This document shows, in pieces, positions 20,447 through 31,664 of a stretch of 64,000 nucleotides of DNA. The notes beneath the pieces are model-generated. The model was not told where the DNA came from and did no database searches. It worked only from the letters and a program-made list of their open reading frames with translations. Numbering within the stretch: position 1 is the first letter of the stretch; every line of letters begins with the position of its first letter. The position numbers were made by a program, and so were the translations under genes. Origin of the DNA: Blepharisma japonicum. Its lineage: Eukaryota; Ciliophora; Heterotrichea; Heterotrichida; Blepharismidae. The stretch lies in contig CATKHK010000076.1 in the NCBI GenBank assembly GCA_949751835.1, forward strand, positions 156,330 to 220,329. The letters are read 5' to 3'.

Positions 20447-23400
20447 ATGCATACTTTAAATAGTATTTTATTTCTTGTAGCTTTTCAACAAATTTTTGCT
20501 TTACCCACAACTCGAATCCCAGAAACAGATACCCCTCCAGATTCCAGAATTTCAGCAGCTTCCACATACATTTACACAGAAAACAGTATAATTATATTTG
20601 GAGGCTCAACTGATAAAAGAGTATATAAAAATGATCTTTGAAGCTTTAATTTATCGTCTCATATATGAAAACAACTTAATCCTGTATCATCAATTTTACC
20701 TGATCCTAGAATTGGGTCGTTGCTCTTTTTCAGCAAAGAAAGAAATAGTCTCATTTTAATTGCAGGAAAAACCACAAGTGGTTCTATTGCTGATGTTTGA
20801 AGTTATAATTTAGAGTATTCTGAATGAGAAAAAATAAGTTTGAATGGGACAAAGTTGAATGCTTTATTTGATGCAGCTTCAGATATTTTCGAATGAAATG
20901 GTAATTTTTATTATGGGATATTTGGAGGTGTTACTGAAAAAAAATCACAAAATTCTTTATATTTGTAACATTTATATCAGAATTGATGCAAATTCTCTGA
21001 ATTGCACTATTATGCCAAATAATGGAGATAGTCCTATATCAACAGCAGGTTCAAGAATGTCATTTTATGGAAATTCTTTATATGTTTGAGGAGGATATGC
21101 TTTTGGGGTTGGCTATGATCCTAACTTATACCAATATAATTTAGCCTCACAAAAGTGAATTAAATATAATTTTTCCTCAACTCCGACTGGAAGATCATGA
21201 CATCACACAGCTGTCGTTTCTGGCTATTTTTATATAACCCCAGGATTTAATTATGTAAAAGCTACAAACCTCCAAGATATTTGGAAAATAAACTTAGCGA
21301 CCTTGTCTGGATGACAAGAAGTTGAGTTTTCTAAAGGCACAAAAAAAGAAATTCCTTGCGAATCTGCAATAATATTGATTAATTCAACTATCTATCAATT
21401 CAGCGGCTCATCATTTCAGAATGACCTCCTATATATTGATTTATCTATAGACAATCCGAAATATAAAACACTTTCTCCTATTTGAAATTCTCCAGCAGCA
21501 AGAATAAGGTTTTCTATGCATGCAGTAAACAATTATTTAGCTGTATGAGGTGGAATAGGCGTAAACGATGAACTGTAAATTATATATAGATATAATGACT
21601 TATGGCTATTTGATATAGAAAATGAGAAGTGGGAACTGCAGAGTATTGATAATCCACCATCTGCAAGATCAGGGCATGCAAGTGTTGGGATCGGATATGG
21701 GATGATCATGTTTGGAGGGGAAAGCATTGCTGGGCTGCTTAATGATTTTTATATTTTTTCTATAGCTACAGGCACATGGCAAGAAGCAGTTAAAAATTCA
21801 GACACAGTCCCATCACCCACAAAAGGTGCTTGCATGGCTTTTACACCTCCTTATGTCTTCCTATTCGGAGGTTTAACTGATTCAGGGATAACTAATGATT
21901 TTTGAGTATACGATATTACAGTTTTATTATGAACATCATTATCACCAACAGGAGTCGAAGTCCCTCCATTAGTTTGGCATAAATGCTATACAATAGAAAA
22001 AGATGACGATATCGAATTTTATGCAATTATGGGAGAAACTGATGAATATCAGCTTAATCAAAACGTTTATAAATACAGCATAAGTACTAATCAATGAGAG
22101 TTAGTTAAAGATTTGAATTTTATTTCAGGATCAGTAAGCGAGTCTTCAATCGTGCTACTTTCTAAACATTTGATGATTTTAGGAGGAGAGCTTCAAGGGA
22201 CATATTCAACTGGCTCTGTTATTTTTTTGAATTTGGAAACTTATACAATTGATAAATATTATGTATTAGACTTCAATATATTTGGACATCAAACTGTTTA
22301 TGTTAAAAATGATTTATATATATTTGGAGGAGGTGTTTCCAAGACAAATATTATAAATTTGCTGCCTTCTGCATCTTTGTATAAAATTGAAATTAAAAGT
22401 ACTATAGATAGTCCTTGCAGCAGAGGAACATATTTTTCGGAAAATAATTGTATATGATGTTCGCCAGGGACATATAATGAAAATATAAATTCAACTGAAT
22501 GCTTGGAGTGCCCGTTTGGGACTCAAAACTCTTATACTGGGTCTGCAGCGAGCATATTTTGCCTTCCTTGCCCTTATGGAACTTACTCAAACACAAATGG
22601 AACCGGAATGTGCAAAAAATGCCCCGGAGATAAAATATGTAATGTCGGCAGCATAGAGCCAGCTAACCCAGTTTTTTATTCTCCAAAATCATCAAGTCAG
22701 CCAGATGATTTTGACCCAAAATATGGTTTAATTCAAGAGTACACAGCCTATAGTGGCATTTTTTTTGCAGTTATATTAAGCACTTTCCTTTTAGCAATAG
22801 GCATAAAAAAACAGTTCAGAGAGTCTGTTGCCCGTTGAGATTTATACGACGATAAGCACAATGAAGATGACCAGCCCATGTGATCAAGAAAAACAAGTAT
22901 TGGAGGAGTTTTTTCAATAATTTCCCTTATAATTGCTGCTTATCTCGTTTCCATCTCCTTTGTACAGTATCGTTGGAATAACATAGTAGAATCAAAATCC
23001 TTAATTCCAATTGAAAATTTAAGGAAACAAGCTGGAAGAATTAAAAGTGATTTGTTAATTGTAATTGGGATTTATAATTACGGAGGAACCTGTGTTGAAA
23101 ATGATTCTTGCAATGAAAACATAGGTTTTAGCTTTGAACATATTCAAGGAGATTTTAGTAAAATTAAGTGTATTAAGCAGAATAAAAACTGCTTTGTGGA
23201 AATTACTTGCAATTCATGCTCGCTTGGCACTGGGGCTTATCTTTATTTGCTGCTAGCAGAGACAACTAGCTATTGCAGCTATTTTTCCACAAATATATCG
23301 ACAGGGTCTTCTATACCTGGAGAGAAAAGCTCTATGAGTCTTTATGTGTCTCCTCCGAAAGATGAAGTTTTTATAGGAAATAATCCATCATATGTACATT

Positions 23401-23975
23401 TTGATATGACTCCATCTGTAATTGCTATTTAGCTTTTTATTTCTCAATCAAGCTCTTGGCCTACAAATCAGACAGGATTTATGGTTTCAGTTAGTGAAAA
23501 TTATACGCCAGGAGATAGTTCGACAGTTTATAAAATGATATTGACAAGATCATTAAAAATTGTCATCAATTTGGATGTCAATACAATTGGTTTGCTTACT
23601 GTACGAAGCATAAACACTACATTTTTACTGTTTATAAGTGCTTTAATAGGCTCTATTAGCGGAATAATTGACATGGGAGGTTTTTTTATGCAAAAATTAG
23701 AAAAAGGAGCCAAAAACGTTTCAGAGAGGTCGAAAAATCAACAGAAAACAAAAAAGCTGATTGATGTAGCTAAAAAAATGGAACTTAATTTTAAGACAAA
23801 TTACACTTTGAGCGATAGTGAAATATCAAACCAAGCTTACAGTAAGGATGGGAAAAATATTATTCCTGATGAGTTGCAATATCTAAACGCAAATAAATTG
23901 AGAGCTAATTTACCGACAAATAATTCAAATCCAAATATATGATCAATTTCAAGCAGTGACCCGAGCAAAATTTAG
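20447..23975 (+). CDS. Kelch-repeat, Cys-rich (GCC2/GCC3-like), multi-TM surface protein, copy 2
   Basis: About 1160 residues after removing introns at 20965-20980 (16 nt), 21575-21589 (15 nt) and 23418-23432 (15 nt); stop TAG. Same architecture as copy 1: signal peptide, Kelch-type repeats, Cys-rich 'CPFGTQNSYTG', 'CPYGTYSN' region, then TM near 755-775, 808-830 and 1040-1062, and a cytoplasmic tail. Shared landmarks include 'YNDKHNE'/'YDDKHNED', 'KTSIGGVFS' and 'GSISGII'. The two copies have clearly diverged, so the duplication is not very recent. Function unknown. Most Trp are UGA, so standard-code calling would break this gene into about ten pieces. Confidence 0.85.
20965..20980 (+). other. 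16-nt intron ending CAG
   Basis: GTAACATTTATATCAG. Removal joins 'NSLYL' to 'IDANSLNCTIMPN'. A 3' CAG instead of the usual TAG. Confidence 0.82.
21575..21589 (+). other. 15-nt intron
   Basis: GTAAATTATATATAG. Removal joins 'VNDEL' to 'YNDLWLFD'; in-frame UAA if retained. A at position 10. Confidence 0.87.
23418..23432 (+). other. 15-nt intron
   Basis: GTAATTGCTATTTAG, phase 0, TAG in frame if retained; removal gives 'DMTPSLFISQSS'. Shared with copy 1. Confidence 0.88.
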
Positions 23976-24134
23976 GAGAATTTAAAAAGAATTTTGAGAA
24001 TAATATAATCCGATTTTAAGTTAGATTGTTTTTAATAAAATCTCTTATTAAATATCTGAATTTTAATGTCATACTTTTCATAGTTATTGGTACTAGCAAT
24101 ATAATTAATTATAATTTCTATTTAATAATTATTT

Positions 24135-24758
24135 CTATTTATCATCTCTTTTCAACCCCCCAGGTCTCTCATGTGCTCTATAAATATGCCCCTTCAAATT
24201 TTGTTTCGATCTTAATTTCCCACATTGTGGACAAGGTATAAATCTAAGATTAAAATGCACGAAAATATGCTTTCTATAATAAAGACTGCAATAAGGTTTC
24301 TTACATAAATCACAAATTACAGTACTTTTATCTTCAAAATAATCTATTTTTGATCCAATTGCTTTATACTCATTTTCATATATTTTAAAATAATCCTTGA
24401 CCATATCTTTGGTTAATTTATGATAAATCCTCAAATGAATAATAAGTTTTGAATATTCCTTATTTCCACAGAGAAAACAAATGGTATCTTCATCATCTAG
24501 AGGTCTGTTGCTGGGCTCATTTAAGAGATTAAAAAGGTTTCTGGAAATAGAAAGCTGGGATAATACAGTTGGATCTTTTATGTATCATTCGTTGATTAGA
24601 AATGGAATCGATTTTCTGAATTTCGATGTGTTGAGATAAATCATGCAATCTTTGAGATTTTTTGAGTCGAATTGAAGGTGATCTGGCCGTGGCTTATATC
24701 AGTTTGTAAGCAAGCAGTATTCAATAACATCGCCTGGGTCATAATAGCTTGTTGTCAT
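24135..24758 (-). CDS. C2H2 zinc-finger protein
   Basis: 207 residues reading UGA as Trp at 'LTNWYKPRP' and 'INEWYIKD'; stop TAG. Three Cys2His2-like units are visible: 'CFLCGNKEYSKLIIHLRIYH', 'CDLCKKPY...RKHIFVH' and 'CPQCGKLRSKQNLKGHIYRAH'; the last is the most canonical. The N-terminal 90 residues are not recognised. Nucleic-acid binding is likely from the finger type, but the target is unknown. It converges on the Kelch copy 2 gene with 159 bp between the stops. Confidence 0.78.
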
Positions 24759-24969
24759 TATTGAACTTTATGGGGCTTGAAATAAACATAAATTTTCATA
24801 ATTTTATAATTATCTATTTTAAATATTTTAAAATATTGCAAGCTTTGAAAAATTCCTTACTCTATGCATGAATAATTGACTTTCGAATAGCTAATAAGTT
24901 ATAAATTAGTTCTATTCATTAGAAATCTCAAAAATTAACTATCTAATTTCACAAATTAATTATCAGAGT

Positions 24970-25227
24970 TTAGAATTCACGGTTTTCTGTTATATTGCCC
25001 TCCTCCTTTTTTTCTATTGCTTGTTTAATTTCCTCTCTCAACGAATCAACCCGTTTTTCTCTATTTTCCAATTTATCATTTGCTTTATTGACCCATGCTT
25101 CCAATTCCACAACTCTCAGCCTAAAAGCTTCATTTTGGTCCACTATTTCTCCTAACGCATCTTGCAGTGCCTGAATATGCTCTTGTTTTGCTTCGCACGC
25201 TTCACAAGCTTCTTTCCTTTCTTCCAT
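24970..25227 (-). CDS. Small coiled-coil protein
   Basis: 85 residues, stop TAA. Nearly all helical with heptad spacing (Leu/Val at a/d in 'ALQDALGEIVDQNEAFRLRV') and a Cys pair at the N-terminus ('CEACEAK'). No family recognised. A standard ATG and an open frame in AT-rich DNA support it, but the short length leaves doubt. Confidence 0.55.
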   Translation of the reverse strand: MEERKEACEACEAKQEHIQALQDALGEIVDQNEAFRLRVVELEAWVNKANDKLENREKRVDSLREEIKQAIEKKEEGNITENREF

Positions 25228-25274
25228 TTAAAAATTGCATGTAAAAAATTTATATTTAAGCCACTTCTAATTTA

Positions 25275-27011
25275 TTAAAATGCAAATTGATGGAAATTAA
25301 TCTCATCTTCAATTTGCTTCATAACACCAAGAGCTACTTCATCTCTATAAGGCAAACTTGCCACGTGTACGCCAATAGGCAACCCAGACGAATTTTTTGT
25401 GATTATTTTAGCTCCTTTTGTGACCAAATCATTGACCTTGCTTATATACTCAGTTTCATTTTCCTTTACAATCCCTACTGGTATCACTCCTGCAGGATAT
25501 CCTAATAAATTCCAAACAGTGCTGTATATTAAAGAAGATGCAACTTTAAAACCTTGAGCATGTGGGGTAGCTACAGTTCCATAAGCAGGGCTGATTACTG
25601 CATCTAGCTGCAGTGATTGTCAATAATTTGTAAATTCTTGGACATAGTCATTAATTTCTCTAAAAAGTGCAATATATTCAGCAGGAGTGAGATTTTGGTT
25701 TATATTCAATAAATCGTATAGTCTTTGGTTATTGGTCATCTGTAAAATTTGCATAATAATTTTCTTGATCCATGGGTGCTCCACCAAGAAAAACCCTGGT
25801 TTATAAAACTTTGCCGGCTCTTCTCCTTGCATTGCATCTAGCAGGACTTGACTTCCACACGCAGAAACATTTCTCATATAAAGATTTAGCGCTTTTTTTG
25901 AATTAGGAAAATGAAATTCCACTAAGGTATGTCCAAGTTTCTTAAGGGCGTCTCTGCACTCTCTAACCCCTCTTCTTACAGCTGGGCAGCATTCAAAATT
26001 GTCTAAATCAAAATAATACCCAATCCTCAAGCTCCTACTTTTATATGCATTTGTATACATTTCTTGATTAAATGCAAGTGGACATAGTGCAAAATCTTTT
26101 GCAAAATATTTTTCTTGCCACCAAGCTTTAAGGACAAGTTCCATATCTTTCACACATCGTGCCATAGGGCCTGAAACACTTTTTACTACAAAAATATAAG
26201 GGTTTATGCCAGAAGGATGAGAGACCATAACATTTTTAGTAGAAACTCTGCCAGCTGTAGTTTTAAAGCCATAAACTCCACAGAATGAGGAAGGTATCCT
26301 AATAGAGCCGCCTATATCACTTCCGATTCCAAGTGGAGAAGCTCTGCAAGCTAGTAGTCCGCCTTCTCCTCCAGAGCTTCCTCCAGTTGAAAATTCAGGG
26401 TTTCATGGGTTATCAGCTCTTCCATAAATATCATTATCAGTTTCCATCCACATTAAAGCTTGAGGAATATTAGATCTTGCAAAAGGAATAGCCCCTTCTT
26501 CTTTTAATATTTCTAATAAATAGCAGTCTTCAGTGTCCATTTTGTTGAGCTTGCATGCAAGCCCTGCTGTACTGCAGCATCCTTTTTGGGAAAAAATATC
26601 TTTGAGACTGATAGGAACCCCATGGAGCATTCCGCAGGATTCTGGGTTTTCTTTTAGCTGCTGGTCGCGCTGATAGGCAAGCTCTAAGGCTGCTTCAAAG
26701 GGCTCTTCAGTTGTGAGTCCAAATTTTCGGCCTAGGGTGTAAGCTCTGTAAATATAAGTGGATGTAGCTTCTACAGCTGTGACTTTGCCGGATTTTATAG
26801 CATCTGCAAGCTCATAAGCGTGAAGGGAAAGAATATAATCTTGCTTGGATTTTTCGACTTCAGGGAGAGTGATTGTTTTAGAGTCTCTTTCAGCTCGCTT
26901 TTGTTGGGCTCTTTTGTGATGGCGATATGCAATTGTTTTTCGGCGAATAAAAGAGAATAATTTGATAGAGGCAAAACCTATAACTATAGCAATGATAATC
27001 TTTTTCGCCAT
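25275..27011 (-). CDS. Fatty-acid amide hydrolase (FAAH1-like amidase)
   Basis: 578 residues from the ATG at 27011; two UGA-Trp; stop TAA. The amidase-signature triad is complete: K137 ('PISLKD'), S212 ('GGSSGGEGGLL') and S236 ('GSDIGGSIRIP'). The K-S-S spacing (75 and 24) equals that of rat FAAH (142, 217, 241). An N-terminal membrane segment (about 5-22, 'IIIAIVIGFASIKLFSFI') also matches FAAH1. It should hydrolyse fatty-acid amides such as anandamide or oleamide at an internal membrane. No intron. A longer frame upstream would need a TTG start, so I took the first ATG. Confidence 0.93.
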
Positions 27012-27437
27012 TATAATAGAACACAAATTTAATAGCTCTTGCTGAATTTACAATGACTATATTATAAATCTTGAAATAGCTTTAGGGTTTGTTTTTAAAT
27101 CAATATTAAAGTTTATAAAATGAGTGTATATTAAATTAATTTTACATAATAAAGCTTGCTTTCCTATATTTAAATTTGAAAATAAACCCTTACCAGCATC
27201 GTATTCTAATCATCACTTTTTAACTGACATATAGCTTTATCGCCACTTTTAAATATTTTTCTATTTAATAGAGTCATAATATCATATTTATTTGCAATAA
27301 ATTTAAAAACAACAGCATCTGTTAATACCTAATTTGATATTTTTTCTCTAGATCAAATACAACTCATTACTAGCCTAAATTTAAACAAAATATTTCTGAT
27401 AGGTTAATCTAGAATTTCTTTATAATTTATATTTTAA
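27012..27437. other. Divergent intergenic region
   Basis: 426 bp of AT-rich DNA between the amidase and MORN genes, which are transcribed apart; it should hold both promoters. No element recognised. Confidence 0.45.
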
Positions 27438-28745
27438 ATGGGAAACATAAACTGCTCACAGTTTTGCCAAAACACTGAAAGGAGCACAGAACTTGACCTA
27501 AAGCGCTCGATTGTCCAATCATTTGCTCCCCCGAAAAAAAGCATCGAAACTCAACAGCTATTTAAGAAGACCGAAGTTAAGCCTCAACAAGCACACCAAA
27601 TCAATCAGCAATCAGAATCAACGATCCCAGAATCCAAAGATGAAAGCTTTGATATAAATTTAAAGCAAGAGCATGAGAATTTAGCCCGAAAAATTCAAAA
27701 TACCTGGAGAATCTATTATAATGTCAAGCAATATCTGCAATTCAAAAACTACAGACGACCAAATCATGACTACTTTTCTTATGAGTACAACAAAGAAACT
27801 GTGTCTCCAGCAGCTGGAGTATTAAAAAGGAAAAAGAAAAAGACTTATATATATGATAGCGGAGCCACTTATAAAGGTGACTGGGTAGGTGGGTTTAGAG
27901 ATGGGTATGGCATCATGAATTGGGTCGATGGATCAAAATATGAAGGAGAATGAAGCTATGGGTACCCATTTGGAGCTGGAACATTCATATATAAAGGTGA
28001 AGACATCTATGAAGGCGAGTGGATAAGTCCTTACGCCTATGCAAGATCAAAAAACAATTCTTCTCCTGATGGTTATTGTAAGAAATAATTAGTGTGACTG
28101 TACAAAAAGTGTAAAGAAGCCAAAAGCGGCCCGAGATACTCTGATGCCCACTTAAAAAAGCTTAAAAATATTGAAAAAAATTACCAACAATTATTAGAAA
28201 TTTTACAAGAGCACAAGGAGTTTGTTGAAACATTATTTGATGACAAATTTAGCAGAAAGTTTAAAGAAAAGACGTATCCAGGGAATTTGAAGTATTTTGG
28301 TGAGCTTAAGGGAAATGTTAGAGAAGGGAGAGGGAGGTGTATATGGGATAACGGAGACACATATGCAGGACTATGGTTAAATGATAAACAAAATGGGATA
28401 GGAAGAAACCTTTGGGTTGATGGAACTGTGTACACAGGAGGATATAAAGATAACTTAAAGGAAGGGGTTGGAGAATATACGTGAATTGATGGGACTAAAT
28501 ATGTTGGGGAGTGAAAAAATAATGTTTTCCATGGATTGGGAAAATATTCCTGGACTGATGGACGAGAATATCTTGGAGAATGGGAAAATGGAAAGAAAAC
28601 TGGATTTGGAGTGTTTACTTGGGCGGATGGTAAAAAATATGCTGGAGAATGGAAAGATGGAAAAAAGCATGGGCTAGGATACTCGGTTAATGATAATGGA
28701 AAAGCAACAAAAGATGAGTGGGATAGTGGAAAAATTGTTAAGTAA
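27438..28745 (+). CDS. MORN-repeat protein with IQ motif and N-myristoylation signal
   Basis: 430 residues after a 15-nt intron (28078-28092), with UGA-Trp inside MORN units. The N-terminus 'MGNINCSQF' fits N-myristoylation at G2 plus palmitoylation at C6. An IQ motif lies near 77-95 ('ARKIQNTWRIYYNVKQYLQF'), a calmodulin/centrin-binding helix. MORN repeats run at about 130-180 and 265-415 ('Y.GEW..G..HG.G' pattern). MORN proteins bind lipid membranes and organise cortex or ciliary structures in protists. A role at the ciliate cortex with Ca/calmodulin control is inferred. Stop TAA. Confidence 0.87.
28078..28092 (+). other. 15-nt intron
   Basis: GTAAGAAATAATTAG. Retention gives in-frame UAA; removal gives 'DGYLWLYKKCKE'. 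A at position 10. Confidence 0.87.
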
Positions 28746-28836
28746 ACTAAATATATCAATATGACCTAATCTAATTCTAGAGATAAAATATTAATTAGAT
28801 TTTAGAGTTTTTTAAAAATAGCAGCCATCTTTATAA

Positions 28837-29634
28837 ATGGGGGACCAAGAAACCCTTTACATAATTGAGTCAATCGTCGATAAAAAATTTTCGACAAGCC
28901 TCAATTGTTGAACCTACCAAATCAAATGGGAAGGTTTTTCCCCTGAAGAAAACACTTGGGAGCCTGAAGAAAACTTAAGATCTGTGCCTGGACTTCTAGA
29001 CCGATTTAATGCAGAATGAGAAAAAAAAGAAGACAAACTTAAGGAACAACAAAAGAAAAAGCTTGAAAGACTCGCAAAACAACGACAAAGGCGCCAAGAA
29101 AAGCGCAAAGCTGAAACTCCAGGGAAAACCCAAACTACACTAGACGAAGGAGAGCCTAGAAAGCGAAAAAAGGCTGATCCCCCAAAAGACCTAAAAGAGC
29201 TTGTTAACAATTCTCCTCCAGATTCTCCTGACAAAAGCGAAGGCTCAAAATCCCCAATCCAAAATGAAAACTCCAGCCAAGACGAAAATCAGAAAAACCC
29301 CCGAGAAGAAGAAAAAGCAGAATTTGAAGAAGAATTAAATATGCCAAAAAATGACGAAAATGAAAATAAAAATCCAGAAGAAAATATCAAAAAAACCAAA
29401 GCATTTACATATAAGTTTGATATGGAAATTGATAAAGGCGACTTGAGCAATTCTGAGCCTGCTAAAATTTTGGGGTGCAGGAAGCTGTCAGGGAACGTTT
29501 ATTATGCAGTGCTATTTAAAGTAAGAGAAGATGGGACTATCCCTTCTATATCATTGATACCTCATAAAGAAATGGTCTCTGGTGCACCAAAGATGCTAAG
29601 TGATTATTTGTTAGAAAATTTAATTGCTTCTTAA
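28837..29634 (+). CDS. HP1-like protein (chromodomain plus chromoshadow domain)
   Basis: 265 residues, UGA-Trp inside the chromodomain ('NCWTYQIKW') and linker; stop TAA. The chromodomain is at about 5-58: 'LYIIESIVDKK', 'QIKWEGFSPEENTWEPEENL', with Y/W/F at the three methyl-lysine cage positions. A Lys/Glu/Pro-rich hinge follows. The C-terminal 60 residues ('PAKILGCRKLSGNVYYAVLFKV...MLSDYLLENLI') match a chromoshadow domain, which dimerises. This is the HP1 architecture: it binds H3K9me or H3K27me. In Tetrahymena, chromodomain proteins of this kind (Pdd1, Hhp1) act in heterochromatin and DNA elimination; whether this one does is unknown. Confidence 0.87.
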
Positions 29635-29745
29635 TATTTTAATAAAAATAAATTGTATTTATAAGTGGATTTAATTATACTGTTTTTGCTTTCAGTTATA
29701 AACTAAGGAAATAAATTAAATAAATAGTCTCATAATTTATTGAAA

Positions 29746-30591
29746 ATGGTATCAATTCTAAAATTATCAACTCTTTTTTACATCTCGTATGTTATTGCTC
29801 AAACTCAATATTTTGACTACTATTACAATGGAAACGACTGACCAGGAACCTGCCAAACAGGATATTTTCAATCTCCTATTGATCTTAGCAAAGAAATCGC
29901 TATCTCAATTCCTTTCAGATCTGATCTCTCAATCCAAATTTATCTCAGCTATATAAAACTAAGTATCCAAGGCTATTTCAACAACTACTCTTACATATTA
30001 AGAGGATCATGGGGATATGGAATTACAACAAACTCAACGAATGACGCTAATCTCGCCAAGGCAGTTCAGATTGAATTTCACTCTCCAGCTGAGCATACAC
30101 TGAATGACCAAGTTTATGACTTAGAAATGCAAATTTTACATTATGATACTTCTCTTATCCCTTATAAATTCTCAATACTATATTCTTTAGATACCTCAAT
30201 TAAAGGAAATACCCCATTTTTCTCTCAAGTCCTTAAATCAGCTGATCAGCCTGCAAGTATAGGCCTGATGGATGCTTTTGGGGATATACAAGTTATTGAT
30301 AACTTTTATTTTTATGTTGGCTCAAATAATATACCTCCATGCACTGAAGGGACTAGATGGATAGTTTGGTCAAAGCCTCAACCAATAAGCCAAAAAGATC
30401 TGGATTTTTTTGAGAGTAAATGGTCTAAAAATAAATCATTTGCGAATGGCAATGGAAACAATAGGCTTGCAAACGATCAAAATGGAAGATCTGTGTTCTT
30501 TTATACAGGAACAGATAAAAAGCAAGAAAGTTACAGTAGTTATCTACAAATCAGCTCACTTTTATTTATTTTTATAATTAATCTATATTAG
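29746..30591 (+). CDS. Secreted alpha-carbonic-anhydrase-related protein, zinc ligands missing
   Basis: 281 residues, UGA-Trp in 'NGNDWPGTC'; stop TAG. Signal peptide at 1-18; C-terminal hydrophobic end (about 265-281) resembles a GPI signal. Alpha-CA landmarks: 'FQSPIDL', 'EFHSPAEHTLNDQVYDLEMQILH' and 'PPCTEGTRWIVWSKP'. Of the three zinc His, only H112 (H96 equivalent) remains; E110 stands at the H94 position and Q129 at H119. The gatekeeper T199 site is Asn. It is therefore probably a non-catalytic CA-related protein, perhaps an extracellular binding module. Its end overlaps the convergent ankyrin gene by 14 nt. Confidence 0.82.
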
Positions 30592-31555
30592 TCCTTCACA
30601 GAAAATCTGTTTTATTTGACTTCGATGTCGATAATCCACTAAATGAAGGCGCTGATGACTTTCTATATAGTGGCATTAAACTTTGATTTGACGACTTTTC
30701 TTTAACACTCACCATAAGTTGGTGGCTGCTCATATATTTATCGTATATTAAATTACACTTGTTTCTGATCATTCTATCAACTGATGGAATATCTGATGAA
30801 AATTTTCTGCTTGAATTCAAATTGTTATGTGCAAATTTACTAAAAGCAAATCGGTCCAGCTTTGGAGAATGGAATGACTGGACTTCAATTCCAACAGAGT
30901 CAGCCCATAAAGTCTGGTTATATCGGCTGATACAATTTGAATGGCAGCTATGCCGAACAGGTTCATGCTGCTTAGGTCGCAAAGGTGTAAAGAAAGCAGG
31001 GGTATGTTTATTTTGATAGGAAGCAAGGTAGCCGATTACCCTTTCTAATTTTCATGATAATTCCCCAGTTGTTTTTTCTTGAGATTTTTGGCAGAGAGAT
31101 AAAGCTGTTTGTTTGGTTTTATTAGGCAGGTTTATAGGAAACTGTAAATCTTCAACTAAGTAGCGTAAAATATGGTATTGCCCTGCTAAGGATGCAATGT
31201 GGAGGACTGTGTTTCCGTTGTAGTCAAAACCTACCACATTTGCATCAGCTTCTTCTACTAAATAACGTACGATGTCTAAATGGCCCATGCCACAGCTAAC
31301 CATAACAGGAGTTCTCTGATAAGAGTCAATTGCATTTATGTCTGCGCCTGCAGTTACTAACTCTTGTAAAATATCAAGATAGCCGTACTCTGCAGCAAAA
31401 TGAATAGGATATGTTCTGCTAATTAAAATTTCTCCTTCTGAATTTTTTACATGCAAAACTGCACTGTGTGGAAATCCACAGTTAAAAATTTCTCGTATTT
31501 TAGTTTTGTCGCAGCTTTGGAATGCGTCTACAAGCTCTTCGGCCCATTTCTTCAT
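30578..31555 (-). CDS. Ankyrin-repeat protein
   Basis: 325 residues, joined across UGA-Trp codons at about 31052 and 30596; stop TAA at 30578. The first 165 residues contain four to five ankyrin repeats ('FAAEYGYLDILQELVTAGADINAID', 'TPVMVSCGMGHLDIVRYLVEEADANV', 'TVLHIASLAGQYHILRYLVE' as landmarks). The second half is Ser/Lys-rich and not recognised. Ankyrin repeats bind other proteins; the partner is unknown. The 3' end overlaps the carbonic-anhydrase-like gene on the other strand. Confidence 0.82.
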
Positions 31556-31664
31556 GAATCTTTATATATATAAGAGAGTTTTACCATAAATAGACAAAAA
31601 TGGGAAGTTATGGGCTAGTTAAATCGTATTTATAATTGGTTTAGTAAATACCGCTAATATTAAA

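Noticed and set aside
25275-27026. Longer amidase start at 27026
   Set aside because: That start codon would be TTG; the first ATG at 27011 gives an N-terminal anchor as in FAAH1.
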